From VAZQ01 sp963756715 (GTDB lineage Bacteria; Pseudomonadota; Alphaproteobacteria; Rhizobiales; Xanthobacteraceae): a stretch of DNA of 64,000 bases. Shown piece after piece: positions 27,293 through 39,740 of this stretch (position 1 is its first letter; each line of letters starts with the position of its first letter). The stretch covers positions 1-64,000 of the forward strand of contig CAVWOV010000018.1 in assembly GCA_963756715.1 (NCBI GenBank). The letters are read 5' to 3'. The notes under the pieces are model-generated. The model saw only the letters and a list, made by a program, of their open reading frames with translations, did no database searches and was not told the DNA's origin. A program made the position numbers and the translations under genes.

Positions 27293-28480
27293 TCATGCTG
27301 GCACCGCTTTGGCGAGATAGTCGATCGCCGCGGCGGTGCCGCCCTTGCCGTGCGGAATCTGAAGCGCGGAGAGGCCCATCTCGACGACACCGAGCGTGCC
27401 GATCACCATCGGCGCATTGACGTGGCCCATATGGGCGATGCGAAAGCCCCGGCCCTCGAGCGCGCCAAGCGCCTTGCCGAGCACCACGCCGCACTGGTTC
27501 GCGCAGTAATCGACGAGCGGCTGCACGTTCATCCCGTCCCGCGCGACCAGCGCGGTCACCGTGTCGCTGCGCTCGGCGGGCTCGGCGATATTGAAGCCGA
27601 TCGCCTGGCCCTCGGCCCAGACGCCGACCGCGCGGCGCGTCGCTTCCGCCAGCAGGCGGTGGCGGCGGAATACGTTGTCGAGGCCTTCGGCGAGAATCAT
27701 GTCGAGCGCGGCGCGCAGGCCGAACAGCAATTGCTCCGGCGGCGTGCCGCAATATTTGTGGTAGTGGCTTTCGCCCTCGCGGAACGTCCAGTCCCAGTAA
27801 GGCGTGCGCAAATTCGCCTTGTCGTGCGCCGCGCGGGCGCGCGGCGATGCGGCGGCAAAGCCCAATCCCGGCGGCGTCATCAGCCCCTTCTGCGAGCCGG
27901 CGATCGCGACATCGACGCCCCACGCGTCCATCTCGAACGGCATGCAGCCGAGCGAGGCGACCACATCGACCATCACCAGCGCGTCGTGCCCCGCCGCACG
28001 TACGGCTTCGCCAATCGCCTTGATGTCATTGACCACGCCGGACGCGGTGTCGATCTGCGTCACGAGGATCGCCTTGATTCGCTTGCCGCCGTCCGTCCTG
28101 AGCCGCGCCGCGACGGCTTCGGGCCGCACCGCGCAGCGCAGATCGCCCGCCAGCACTTCGACCTCGCAGCCGAGCATCTTCGCCTGCTCGCCCCAGCCGA
28201 TGGCAAAGCGCCCGCTTTCGAGGACCAGCACCTTGTCGCCGCGCGACAGCACGTTGGTGAGGGCTGCTTCCCACGCGCCGTGGCCGTTCGCGGCGTAGAT
28301 GTAGGTGCGGCCCGCGGTGCGGAAGATTGTCTGCAGGTCTGCGAGCAGACTGTCGGTGAGCGCGACCAGCGGTCCGGAATAGATGTCGACCGCGGGCCGG
28401 TGCATGGCGGCGAGCACCGCATCAGGAATGACGGTCGGACCCGGGATGGCGAGGAATTCACGGCCTGCAGCGACGGACAT
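27293..28480 (-). CDS. Class V aminotransferase (alanine/serine-glyoxylate type)
   Basis: 395 residues starting MSVAAGREFLAIPGPTVIPD. Fold-type I PLP enzyme: TYIYAANGHGAWEAALTNVL, VDVVASLGCMPFEMDAWGVDVAIAGSQKGLMTPPGLGF with the PLP-binding Lys in GSQKGL, and TPPEQLLFGLRAALDMILAEG. The family interconverts glyoxylate and glycine using Ser or Ala. Monocistronic; linked with photorespiratory-type or C1 metabolism. Confidence 0.9.
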   Translation of the reverse strand: MSVAAGREFLAIPGPTVIPDAVLAAMHRPAVDIYSGPLVALTDSLLADLQTIFRTAGRTYIYAANGHGAWEAALTNVLSRGDKVLVLESGRFAIGWGEQAKMLGCEVEVLAGDLRCAVRPEAVAARLRTDGGKRIKAILVTQIDTASGVVNDIKAIGEAVRAAGHDALVMVDVVASLGCMPFEMDAWGVDVAIAGSQKGLMTPPGLGFAAASPRARAAHDKANLRTPYWDWTFREGESHYHKYCGTPPEQLLFGLRAALDMILAEGLDNVFRRHRLLAEATRRAVGVWAEGQAIGFNIAEPAERSDTVTALVARDGMNVQPLVDYCANQCGVVLGKALGALEGRGFRIAHMGHVNAPMVIGTLGVVEMGLSALQIPHGKGGTAAAIDYLAKAVPA

Positions 28481-28864
28481 GGGAAGACTCTCGCGAGAAG
28501 TGCGACACGGAACGACGCGCGCGTGGGTGCGAGCGCCATGCCTAGCACTTTTTTCGCATTCAGATCACTGGGAGAGCATGACGACAAGCGCGGCCACGGG
28601 GCGGGCGCGATGGGCTTATTGCGCACCAGCCAGATTACAATCACACGCCACCTCGGTTGGGCCGAATTTTGGCAGCCCACGTTGCTGCCGAGCTTCCATC
28701 CGTTCGCGGAAGCGGTGCTGATCGACCATTGCAGGTCCTGTGCAATGGACTTTAAAAAAAGACCGCCAAGTTACCCAGCGGTGGCATATTCCAGATCGAC
28801 GCCTACGATGATGGCGCAATATGTTGTCAGTCGACAATTGACCGAGCGCGTTCATAAAGGCAAA
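28481..28864. other. Intergenic between the aminotransferase and rpoD
   Basis: No gene supported; frames here are shadows without ribosome sites. Probably holds the aminotransferase promoter. Confidence 0.4.
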
Positions 28865-28890
28865 CGCCGCACTCATCTCTGAGCGCGGCG
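28865..28890 (-). terminator. Terminator-like hairpin after rpoD
   Basis: CGCCGC-A-CTCA and TGAG-C-GCGGCG form an imperfect stem with a T-run following on the plus strand and a weaker one on the minus strand; it lies 27 bp beyond the rpoD stop. Confidence 0.55.
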
Positions 28891-28916
28891 CTTTTATTCC
28901 GGCGTACGCAAGAGCA

Positions 28917-31048
<2,132 letters not shown>

Positions 31049-31295
31049 ACACGTCTCCTCGAACACCCGACGCCTTGAAACCCGCAGAGGGCGGATTGCC
31101 GTAACACAATCCCCCTACCCTATGCGGGGAGAATTGAAATGCACAAAAGGGCAGCGCCTTATTCCGGCACCACCCTGATTCGCGCGCCGCCGGAGTGTCG
31201 TCGGAGCACCTTAAGCCCCGATTAACCCTCCAAATCGCGCCCCGGCAAGCCAAATCCTAGCCGCGGGCGCCCGTCGCGTCCTATCCCGCTCAACT

Positions 31296-33270
31296 TTACA
31301 AGGTCCGGACCGTCCGGCCCGACGAGGCGCCAAACCCCTCGATCATGGCCTCAGTCCCGTCGATCGCGGAAAGTCGAGCCTTGACATCCTGCAACCAGGA
31401 GTAATTAGCCTCGGTGGTGTCCTGGCCCAAGGCCTGCTCGGCTTCCTTGAGCTCCTTAATTAGGGAATGCCATTGCCGATGCAAGGCGACAAGCTGTTTC
31501 CAGGTCATCAGCACGTCGTCCGGCGCCGCCTCGGGACCGGTACCCCAGACATTCTGGGTGGTGATGCCCTTTTGGATGCGGGCAAACAGCTCAGCGTGTC
31601 CATGCGCCGCCAGTTCGGCCCTGAGCGCCTCGGCGTCGGTGTCGCCGTCATGCGCCAAGAGGTCGAGCAGCGCCCCTTTCAGCTTCTGCGTATCGGCGTG
31701 GCGGAACTCGATGCCGGCGAGTTCCTCGAGGTGATCGTGCGCCAGCCACGGATGATTGACGATCGCCTGCAGGATCAGCGCCTCGCGGCGCGGAATGGCG
31801 GAGCGATTGCCGCGGTGGACCGGGCTCGCGGCAAGCTGCTGGCTCGCAACCACGTAGGGCCGGCCATCCCCGAATGAGAGCGGCGCTCCGGGGCGAGCCT
31901 GCGGCCCGCGGCGGCCGGCGATGCCAGGCCGCGGACGGCCAGCCACCGCGTGCGCGCGGATCGCCGCGGCCCTGATCGCGCCGAAAGTTCCGTCCCTGGT
32001 CGGGCTCGAACAGGCCGCGCAAGCGCTCGCCGAAGTCGCGGCGATAATATTTGCGCACCGTCTCGTCGCCGATGCTTCCCATGACCTCGGACAGCCGCGC
32101 CTCGAACGCAGCCCGGCGCTCCGGCGTATCGAGATCGCCGGCCTCGGTTTCCCGCATCCACAGCATCTGCGACAGCGGGCGGGCGGCGGACAGCACCTCC
32201 GCCATCCCCTGCTGGCCGCCGGCGCGCACCAGATCGTCGGGGTCCTGGCCGTCAGGCAGACTTGCGAACTTCAGGCTTTTGCCGGGCTTGAGCAGCGGCA
32301 GCGCAAGATCGACCGCCCGATAGGCCGCGCGGCGCCCGGCGCCATCGCCGTCGAAACAGAGGATCGGCTCGTCGGTCATCTTCCAGAGCAGCACCAGCTG
32401 GTCCGACGTGAGCGCGGTACCGAGCGGCGCAACCGCCGCCTCAAAGCCAACGCTCACCAGCGCGGTGACGTCCACATAGCCTTCGACCACAATGACCGAG
32501 GCGCCCTTGTGCGCCGCCGCGCGGGCGGCCGCGATGTTGTAGAGGGTCCCGCCTTTGTGAAAGAGCGGCGTCTCCGGCGAATTGAGGTATTTCGCCTGCG
32601 CGTCCTTTTCGAGCGCACGGCCGCCAAAGGCGATGACCCGGCCGCGCAGATCGGTGATCGGGAACATCACCCGGTCGCGGAACCGGTCATACGGCACCGG
32701 GATGTCTTCGCCCGCGACCAGGAGCCCGGCTTCGACCATGTCCTCGACCGAGATGCCCTGACCGCCGAGATGCTCCTTGAGGGCGAAGCGCTCGGCGGGC
32801 GCGTAGCCGACGCGGAACTTGAGCTGCGTTGCCGGATCAAGGCCGCGGTCGGCCAGATAGCCCCGCGCTTTGGCGCCATGGCGGGAGGCCAGCGACGACT
32901 GAAAGAACTGCGCGGCCAGTTCGACCACGTCGTTGAGCGAGCGGCGGTGCTGCTCGCGCACCTCATCTTCGGCCGAGACCTTGGGAAGCGGAACGCCGGC
33001 CTGCGCGGCGAGCCGCTCGACCGCCTCCGGGAAGGTGACGCCCTCGGTCATCATCACGAAGTCGAAAATGCTGCCGTTCTTGCCAGAGGAGAAATCGAAC
33101 CACGCCATCTTCTGGTCATTGACGAAGAACGACGGCGTTTTCTCCTGGTTAAACGGCGAGAGGCCTTTCCACTCCCGGCCCGCCTTGCGCAGCTTGACGC
33201 GCCTGCCCACGACTTCCGAAACCGGAAGCCGGGCCTTCAACTCGTCAAGGAACTGGGGCGAAAAGCGCAT
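31296..33270 (-). CDS. dnaG: DNA primase DnaG (one-base insertion)
   Basis: MRFSPQFLDELKARLPVSEV starts at 33270. The N-terminal zinc-ribbon region reads GLSPFNQEKTPSFFVNDQK and DFSSGKNGSIFDF, where CxxH and CxxC ligands are usual but absent. The TOPRIM domain follows (ASVIVVEGYVDVTAL, LCFDGDGAGRRAAYRAVDLALPL). A frame break at about 31944 (extra C in CC) joins it to the C-terminal helicase-binding domain (REALILQAIVNHPWLAHDHL, LMTWKQLVALHRQWHSLIKEL). About 657 residues when repaired. It primes replication forks. It lies 250 bp upstream of rpoD, the classic macromolecular-synthesis order dnaG-rpoD. Confidence 0.95.
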
Positions 33271-33571
33271 GGGCAAACAATGTTCGATACGAACGGAGGC
33301 CGGGATCGCATCCGAATCGCCAAGTGATGATAGCGATCAAACCCGCCCGCTTTCAGGACCCATTGGTGCCGTGGCCTTTATCGTCCTCCGGGGCCGAGTT
33401 TTCCCGCTTATCCACAGGCCCGTCGGTCAAGGCGTAGCCCACCCGGCGTCGGTGGGCGTCCGCCCTTCAAGTCGCTGAGCGCCATCATCAATTCCGTTCA
33501 CGCCCCGCGCGACAAGTGCAAAGCTGCCAATTAAGATGCGCGCAAATGCACAACAAACGGAGGAAACATCA
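33271..33571. other. Divergent promoter region between dnaG and a hydrolase gene
   Basis: No gene seen. Must hold the dnaG and hydrolase promoters; no confident -35/-10 pair picked out. Confidence 0.4.
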
Positions 33572-34399
33572 ATGACTGAATCAAACAGCATCACCCGCCG
33601 CAATGTCGTCGGCGGCGTCGCAGCCGGTGCCGGGCTCGTTGCCGCGGCCGCCTCGGGCGACCTCGGCGGACCGGCGCAGGCGCAGGCGCAGCCGAAGACC
33701 TTCGTGCTCATCCACGGCGCCTGGCATGGCGGCTGGTGCTGGCGGCGGGTCTCGGACCTCCTGGAGAAGCAGGGCCACAAGGTGTTTTCGCCGACGCTGA
33801 CCGGCAATGGCGAGCGCTCGCATCTCCTGAGCAAGGACGTCATCCTCGACACGCACATCACCGACATCGTCAACGTGTTCAAGTGGGAGGACCTCAAGAA
33901 CGTCTGCCTGGTGGTGCATTCCTACGGCGGCTGGCCGGGCTCGGGCGCGCTCGAGCAGATCGGCGACCGCGTCTCGTCGATCGTCTGGCTCGACGCGTTC
34001 AAGCCGGAGAACGGCCAGCGCGGCACCGATTTCGCCTCGGAGTTCAGCCGCAAGGCGCTGCAGGAGGCGGTGGCGAGAGGCGAACCCGGGCGCAAGGCGC
34101 CGAAGGCCGCAGTCTTCAAGGTCAACGAAAAGGATCAGGCGTGGGTCGACTCGAAAACCACGCCGCAGCCGAATGGCGTGGCCTTGCAGCCGATCAAGCT
34201 TACCGGCGCACGCGACAAGGTCGCGAAGAAGACCTACATCCGCGCCTCCGCCTATCCGCAGCCGTCGTTCGACAAAGCCTATGCGGAATGCAAGGCCGAC
34301 AAGTCGTGGCAGACGTTCGAAGCGCCAAAAAATTCCGGCCACGACGTGATGGTCGATGCGCCGGACTGGCTCGTCGATGTTCTGGTCAAAGCATCCTGA
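33572..34399 (+). CDS. Exported alpha/beta hydrolase (Tat signal)
   Basis: ATG 33572 after GGAGGA. Twin-arginine signal MTESNSITRRNVVGGVAAGA, then the hydrolase core PKTFVLIHGAWHGGWCWRRVSDLL (oxyanion HGAWHGG), nucleophile Ser in CLVVHSYGGWPGSG, DAFKPENG (acid region) and the catalytic His in NSGHDVMVDAPDWL. About 275 residues. Resembles plant-type salicylate/MeSA esterases and many uncharacterised esterases. The nucleophile motif is HSYGGW rather than GxSxG. Confidence 0.88.
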   Translation: MTESNSITRRNVVGGVAAGAGLVAAAASGDLGGPAQAQAQPKTFVLIHGAWHGGWCWRRVSDLLEKQGHKVFSPTLTGNGERSHLLSKDVILDTHITDIVNVFKWEDLKNVCLVVHSYGGWPGSGALEQIGDRVSSIVWLDAFKPENGQRGTDFASEFSRKALQEAVARGEPGRKAPKAAVFKVNEKDQAWVDSKTTPQPNGVALQPIKLTGARDKVAKKTYIRASAYPQPSFDKAYAECKADKSWQTFEAPKNSGHDVMVDAPDWLVDVLVKAS

Positions 34400-34576
34400 G
34401 TGGAGAACACAATAACCGCCGCAACAGGACAATCGCGCCGTACCGTGCCGAGCGGGATGGCGGCAGGCGCAGGAACTCGTGAGCATGGCGGCAATCGATC
34501 AAGCGAATGCTCAGTCGCCCTCTCCCACCGCCGGAGAGGGTGACGATCGTTGCTTACGAACAGTCCGTGCCCAGGT

Positions 34577-35550
34577 TCACTGAGGCACCAGCCCGGCATC
34601 CTTGACGACGCGGCCGGATGCAGCGCGATCCTCGATCAGGAAGCGGGAAAACTCCTCAGGCGTATTGAACACGGGTTCGATTGCACGCTCGATCATCTGC
34701 TTTTGCCGGAACGCCGGATCGTTGCCGATGCTGGTGACGTCGCTGCTGATTTTGTCCACGATGGCTTTCGGCATGCCGGCCGGTCCCACCAGCGCGAAAT
34801 AGACCCGCGTGAGATTGCCGCGATAGCCGAGTTCCGCCAGCGTCGGAATGTCGGGAAACAGCGGCGAGCGCTGCGCGCCATCGACCGCAAGACCGTTCAT
34901 GGTGCCGCCGCGCAGGTGCGAGATGAAGTTCTGCATGCCGAGGAACGCAATCGGCGTCGATCCGGACAGAATGGCGTTGGTGGTGTCGCCGCCGCCGCGG
35001 AACGGCACACCGACCCAGTCGGCGCCGCGTTCGCGCTTGAGCTTTTCGAGATAGAGCATCAGCGGCAGCGACGGCGCGGTGTAGCTCAGCGTGCCGGCCT
35101 TCGCCTTCGACAGCGCGACGAGTTCGTCGACCGTCTTGACCTTGAGGTTGGCGTTGACGACCAGCGCCTGGAAATTGAAGAACAGATTGGTGATCGGCGT
35201 GAAGTCCTTGGCCGGATCGAACGGCAGCTTCTTGAACAGGAACTGGTTGTAGGCCAAGCGGCTCGCCTGGCACGATGCAGAGCGTATAGCCGTCCGGCGG
35301 CGCTTCTGCGCAGGCGCGCGCGCCGATATTCGACTGCGCGCCCGGCCGGTTCTCGATGACCAGCGGCTGGCCCCAGCGCCGGTGCAGTTCCTCGCCCAGC
35401 ACGCGCGCAAACACATCGCCGGTGCCGCCGGCGCCGACCGCAACGATCGCCTTTACGGGCCGCTTCGGATAGTCCTGCGCGAATCCCGGCGCCGCACTCA
35501 GCGCGACGACGCGCTCCAATCACCCACAAGGCACAAGCCGGGCGTATCAT
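34577..35550 (-). CDS. Bug/TctC-family substrate-binding protein (two single-base insertions)
   Basis: Start MIRPACALWV at 35550. The signal peptide is completed if one A at 35519-35520 is removed (WVMERVVALSAAPGFAQ), followed by DYPKRPVKAIVAVGAGGTGDVFARVL and ENRPGAQSNIGARAC. A second extra A at 35256-35257 is repaired as GEPLAYNQFLFKKLPFDPAKDF. Then VGVPFRGGGDTTNAILSGSTP and FPDIPTLAELGYRG. About 323 residues. The Ser/Thr-rich loop after PFRGGG is typical of Bug ligand binding. Last gene of a minus-strand group after yqeY and the VOC gene. Confidence 0.85.
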
Positions 35551-35697
35551 TGTTTGCTCCCGATGCGTGCTTTTCTCGGCCGGATCAAGCTTTGCGCTTA
35601 ATGATAGCAGCAAGCGCGCTGGTCATGACAGCGGCGTCGGCGCGCAAGTTCGGGGAGCGGATATGGCCTGCTGCTATGGCCGATGTCCCACGCGATT

Positions 35698-36609
35698 TCA
35701 GGCGAGGCGATAGCCGTCGGCGGTGAAACCGAACAGCCGCTGGACGCGGTAATAGCGCGCCGAGCGCGGCTGGGTGATGCCCCAATGGTCGGAACGGCCG
35801 GGCGGGAATTTCCAGTAGTCCGAACCGCGCGGCACGTAACTGTCGTCGATCTGCAGCACCTCGGCGGTGTACTCGATCGGCAACTCGTCGGGCCCGCAGA
35901 AATAGGCGAACACGTTGTTGCCCGGCCCGTGCCGTCCCGGCCCCCACTCGATCGGGTAGCCGTTGTCCTTCATCCGCCCCATGCCGCGCATGACCGAGTC
36001 GAAGTCGGGCATCTCGAACGCCACATGGTTGAGCGTCGGCTGGTTGGTCTTGGCAAGCACGATGGATGAGTGCTCGGTCTCGTCGCAGTGCAGGAACCAC
36101 AGCGGCGCGTTGTCGTCGATGACGCGGAAGCCGAGCGTCTGGGTGAAGAAGCGCAGGCTGGCGTCGAAGTCGAGCGTGTTGAGATTAACGTGCGCGATCT
36201 GGCGCGGCTTGTCAGCCTCGTTCTGCGTGTCGGCGTGATCGGCGCAGCCGCATACGAAGGCGAGGTTGCGGCCGTCCGGATCCTTGCAGCCGAAGCCGTA
36301 GCCGCCGCCGTCCACCGCCAGCGGTGCGGGGGCGGTGACTGGGCATCCGGTTGCCGAGACCGCGCGGTGCAGCGCGTCGATGCCATCGCGATCCGCCACA
36401 TCGAACACGATGCGGACAATCGCGGGCTGGGCGCCGCGATGCAGGCCGACGATGTGGTGATAGGCCGACGTGCCGCGGTAGAGCTGCCTGCCGTTTCGCG
36501 ACTGGACCGGCCGCAAATTCCAGACGCTCTCGTAGAACCGTCCGGCCTCGGCGAAATTCGACGCCACGAGTTCGAGGCTGCGCACCCCGCGCACCAGACA
36601 TTGCGACAT
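35698..36609 (-). CDS. Two-domain VOC (extradiol dioxygenase-like) protein
   Basis: About 303 residues from ATG 36609. Two tandem VOC units: RGVRSLELVASNFAEAGRFY with YHHIVGLHRG, and RQIAHVNLNTLDFDASLRFF with TLNHVAFEMPDFDSVM. The second-domain His (AHVNL, NHVAF) and the late Glu (LPIEYTAEV) sit at the metal positions of 2,3-dihydroxybiphenyl-type dioxygenases. Starts 6 bp after the yqeY stop. May cleave catechols or act on another aromatic; the substrate is not clear. Confidence 0.85.
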   Translation of the reverse strand: MSQCLVRGVRSLELVASNFAEAGRFYESVWNLRPVQSRNGRQLYRGTSAYHHIVGLHRGAQPAIVRIVFDVADRDGIDALHRAVSATGCPVTAPAPLAVDGGGYGFGCKDPDGRNLAFVCGCADHADTQNEADKPRQIAHVNLNTLDFDASLRFFTQTLGFRVIDDNAPLWFLHCDETEHSSIVLAKTNQPTLNHVAFEMPDFDSVMRGMGRMKDNGYPIEWGPGRHGPGNNVFAYFCGPDELPIEYTAEVLQIDDSYVPRGSDYWKFPPGRSDHWGITQPRSARYYRVQRLFGFTADGYRLA

Positions 36610-36614
36610 GGTCG

Positions 36615-37067
36615 TCAACCCGCCAGCAGCGATTTCACCAGACCCGACGCTTTGCCGAAATCCATCTTGCCGGCATAGCCCTGCTTGAGCGCGGCCATCA
36701 CCTTGCCCATGTCCTTGATGCCCTGCGCGCCGATCTCCTTGATGACCTCGGCAATCGCGGCCTTCGCCTCGGCTTCCGACATCTGCTGCGGCAGGAAGCC
36801 CTTGATGACGTCGATCTCGCCGCGCTCCTGGTCGGCGAGTTCCTTGCGGCCGGCCTTGTCGTAAATCTCGACCGATTCCTGGCGCTGCTTGATCATCTTC
36901 TGCATGAGGCCGAGCAGATCCTCGTCGGCAAGCGGCTTGCCCGAGCGTTCCGACTCGATATCGGCATTCTTGAAGGCCGCATTGACCAGCCGCAGCGTCG
37001 ACAAACGCGGCTTATCCTGCGATTTCATCGCCGTTTTCACGGCCTCGTTGATCTTCTCGCGCAACAC
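36615..37067 (-). CDS. GatB/YqeY domain protein
   Basis: About 150 residues. The GTG at 37067 (or TTG at 37064) starts VLREKINEAVKTAMKSQDKPRLSTLRLVNAAFKNADIE, the YqeY signature; the C-terminus (GEIDVIKGFLPQQMSEAEAKAAIAEVI, DMGKVMAALKQGYAG) matches the tRNA-binding tail domain shared with GatB. The longer open frame to 37235 runs into the carA promoter and lacks coding character. Divergent from carA, as is common in alphaproteobacteria. Confidence 0.92.
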   Translation of the reverse strand: MLREKINEAVKTAMKSQDKPRLSTLRLVNAAFKNADIESERSGKPLADEDLLGLMQKMIKQRQESVEIYDKAGRKELADQERGEIDVIKGFLPQQMSEAEAKAAIAEVIKEIGAQGIKDMGKVMAALKQGYAGKMDFGKASGLVKSLLAG

Positions 37068-37128
37068 GGTTATGGCCTCTCGCGAATGCGCCCAATATCT
37101 GCGGACGGGCCAAAGATTTAGGCTTTCG

Positions 37129-38313
37129 ATGACCGCCACACAACCCACCTGGACGGAACCCATGCGCCGACCGCGCTCCTCGTGCTCGCCGACGGCACCG
37201 TGCTGGAGGGCATGGGACTGGGCGCTGCGGGCCACGCGGTCGGCGAGGTCTGCTTCAATACCGCGATGACCGGCTATCAGGAAATCCTCACCGACCCGTC
37301 ATACGCCGGCCAGATCATCACCTTCACGTTCCCGCATATCGGCAATGTCGGCACCAACGAGGACGACATCGAGACCGTCAATTTGGCGGCAACGCCGGGC
37401 GCGCGCGGCGTCATCCTCCACACCGACATCACCACACCCTCCAACTACCGCGCCACCCGCCACCTCGATCAATGGCTCAAGGCGCGCGGCGTGATCGGGC
37501 TCTGCGGCATCGACACCCGCGCGCTCACCAGCCTGATCCGCGTCAACGGCATGCCGAACGCCGTGATCGCGCACGCGCCGGACGGCAAGTTCGATCTCGA
37601 CGCGCTCGACGAAGGAAGCGCGCGAATGGCCGGGCCTGGTCGGCATGGACCTGGTGCCGATGGTCACGTCGGCCCAGCGCTTCACCTGGGACGAGACGCC
37701 CTGGGTCTGGAACGACGGTCACGGCCGGCTTGAGAACGGCGAGTTCCACGTGGTCGCGATCGACTACGGCATCAAGCGCAACATCCTGCGGCTGTTGGCG
37801 TCGGTCGGCTGCACGGTGACGGTGGTGCCGGCCAAGACTTCGGCCGACGACATCGTCGCGCTCAAGCCCGACGGCGTGTTTCTCTCCAACGGTCCGGGCG
37901 ATCCGGCGGCCACCGGCGAATATGCCGTGCCGGTGATCCAGTCGATCATCGAAAAGAATATCCCGACCTTCGGCATCTGCCTCGGTCACCAGATGCTCGG
38001 CATCGCGGTCGGCGGCAAGACCATGAAGATGCACCAGGGCCATCACGGCGCAAACCATCCGGTGAAGGACCTCGTCACCGGCAAGGTCGAGATCACCTCG
38101 ATGAACCACGGCTTCGCGGTCGACCGCGCAAGTCTGCCGGCGAACGCCACCGAGACGCACGTGTCGCTGTTCGACGGTTCGAACTGCGGCATCGCCCTCA
38201 AGGACAAGCCGGTGTTCTCGGTGCAGTACCATCCCGAAGCGTCGCCCGGCCCGCGCGACAGCCACTATCTCTTTGCTCGGTTCGTGGAATTGATGCGGGA
38301 GCGCAGGCGCTAA
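37129..38313 (+). CDS. carA: Carbamoyl-phosphate synthase small chain CarA (two indels)
   Basis: ATG 37129 (MTATQPTWTEP). One C missing at 37159-37161 is repaired as TEPHAPTALLVLADGTVLEG; one extra G at 37614-37615 is repaired as DEEAREWPGLVGMDL. The net length is then 394 residues, normal for CarA. It holds AMTGYQEILTDPSYAGQIITFTFPHIGN, the IDTRALT element and the class I glutaminase triad: Cys in TFGICLGHQML, His in VQYHPEASPGP and the following Glu. It gives ammonia from Gln to CarB. carB is 5.5 kb away on the same strand. Confidence 0.96.
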
Positions 38314-38330
38314 CCACTTCGGATACGCCC

Positions 38331-38928
38331 ATGGCGCATGCTTTCACCATCCCCAAGCACCGTCTCGACGGCCTGACCGACGCGGTGTTCGGCGTCGCGA
38401 TGACGCTGCTGGTCCTCGATCTCAGGCTGCCGGAGGCCGCGCATTTCAAGAATGTCAGCGAGTTGCTGCACGGACTTTCGGAGCTGCGCACGCAGTTCCT
38501 GACCTATGTCATCAGCTTCTTCGTGCTGGGGGTGCATTGGCTCGGCCTTACGCAGATTTCGGCCCGCACCAAGGACGCGGGTGCGGCGTTCGCACGAACG
38601 CTGCTGATCTACCTCCTCTTCATTACCTGCATCCCGTTCTCGACCATGCTGGTGGGGCGCTATGGCGACGTCCCGCTCTCGTCGTGGATCTACGCGGCGA
38701 ACATGATCGGCGGCTCCCTGGCATCGCTGCATCTCGTTTGGCTCGCGGCAACGCCGGACAATACCGCCGACACCCGGGAGGATCGCATCGGCTTGTTCAC
38801 TGCTGATCGCCTCCGCGTTGCTCTCGGTCGGCATCAGCTTCGTGAGCCCAGGCTCGGCGATGTGGGGTTATCTTCTCAACGCGGCGCAGCCGCTCGTGAC
38901 GAAATGGTTCCTGCGCACGTCCCCGTGA
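38331..38928 (+). CDS. TMEM175-type (DUF1211) ion channel-like membrane protein (one-base insertion)
   Basis: Starts MAHAFTIPKHRLDGLTDAVF; the RLDGLTDAVFGVAMTLLVLDL helix corresponds to the R-x-x-x-FSD-x-x pore helix of TMEM175 channels, with Thr-Asp where most have Ser-Asp. More helices follow: FLTYVISFFVLGVHWLGLTQ and TLLIYLLFITCIPFSTMLV. The frame breaks between about 38780 and 38800; a repaired C-terminus reads LLIASALLSVGISFVSPG and ends WFLRTSP at 38928, about 198 residues. Possibly a K+ channel. 17 bp after carA. Confidence 0.75.
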
Positions 38929-39002
38929 CGCCGGCACGCTGGCACGCCCCGGCATTTGCCTTATAGTCCCCGCGCCGAGCGGGTCAGGGCGGGGACGTAT
39001 CG

Positions 39003-39698
39003 ATGGGCGACTGGATCGCCTTCTGGGATTCCAAGCATTCGATTTACGTCAATGCGCGTCATCGCGACGTGCATTACCGCACGATTGCGGAGCAGATCCG
39101 GGCGTATCTCCCGCCGGATTCAATCGTGCTCGACTATGGCTGCGGGGAAGCGCTGTCCGCCGGGATCGTGGCCGACGGCGCCCGCCGGCTGATCCTGTGC
39201 GACGCGGCACCCAAAGTGCGGGCCGCACTCGCCGCGAGGTTTACCGGACGCGGGAATATCGAGGTGCGTTCACCCGACGAAATCACGGACCTGCCCGCGG
39301 GTTCGCTCGATGTCGTGGTGCTGCATTCGGTGGCGCAGTATCTCACGCCCGACGAACTCACCGCGCTGTTCGTGCTGTTTCTGCGGTTGCTGCGCCCTGG
39401 CGGCCTGTTCATCCTCGGCGACGTGATCCCACCCGACGTGTCGGCCGCGACCGACGCGATGGCGCTGCTGCGCTTTGCAGCGGCGAATGGCTTCTTCACT
39501 GCCGCGCTCGCCGGTCTCGCGCGCACCGTCCTGCTGACGGATTACTGGCGCTTGCGATCGAACCTCGGGCTCACGCGCTATGGCGAAGCGGCGGTGCTCG
39601 CGCGGCTCGACGCCGCCGGGTTTGCGGCCGAACGCGCGGCCACGAATATCGGGCACAATCAGGCCCGCATGACATTCCTGGCGCGGCCGAAGTCCTGA
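39003..39698 (+). CDS. Class I SAM-dependent methyltransferase
   Basis: 231 residues. Motif I SIVLDYGCGEALSAGI near residue 40, motif II RLILCDAAP, then LDVVVLHSVAQYLT and LLRPGGLFILGDVIPP. Cytosolic. The acceptor is unknown; the nearest match type is the small-molecule Methyltransf_11/25 group. Likely monocistronic. Confidence 0.87.
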   Translation: MGDWIAFWDSKHSIYVNARHRDVHYRTIAEQIRAYLPPDSIVLDYGCGEALSAGIVADGARRLILCDAAPKVRAALAARFTGRGNIEVRSPDEITDLPAGSLDVVVLHSVAQYLTPDELTALFVLFLRLLRPGGLFILGDVIPPDVSAATDAMALLRFAAANGFFTAALAGLARTVLLTDYWRLRSNLGLTRYGEAAVLARLDAAGFAAERAATNIGHNQARMTFLARPKS

Positions 39699-39740
39699 CG
39701 TTCTCCGACGGATTATCGTTCGTGCGAAGCGGCCCTGCCC

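Noticed and set aside
27275..28882. 535-residue plus-strand frame opposite the class V aminotransferase
   Set aside because: Shadow of a G+C-rich gene; low-complexity Arg/Ala/His composition.
31921..33327. 468-residue plus-strand frame opposite dnaG
   Set aside because: Antisense shadow of primase, no recognisable domain.
37129..37733. carA as two separate truncated genes
   Set aside because: One missing and one extra base restore a full CarA of 394 residues; biologically broken carA is unlikely.
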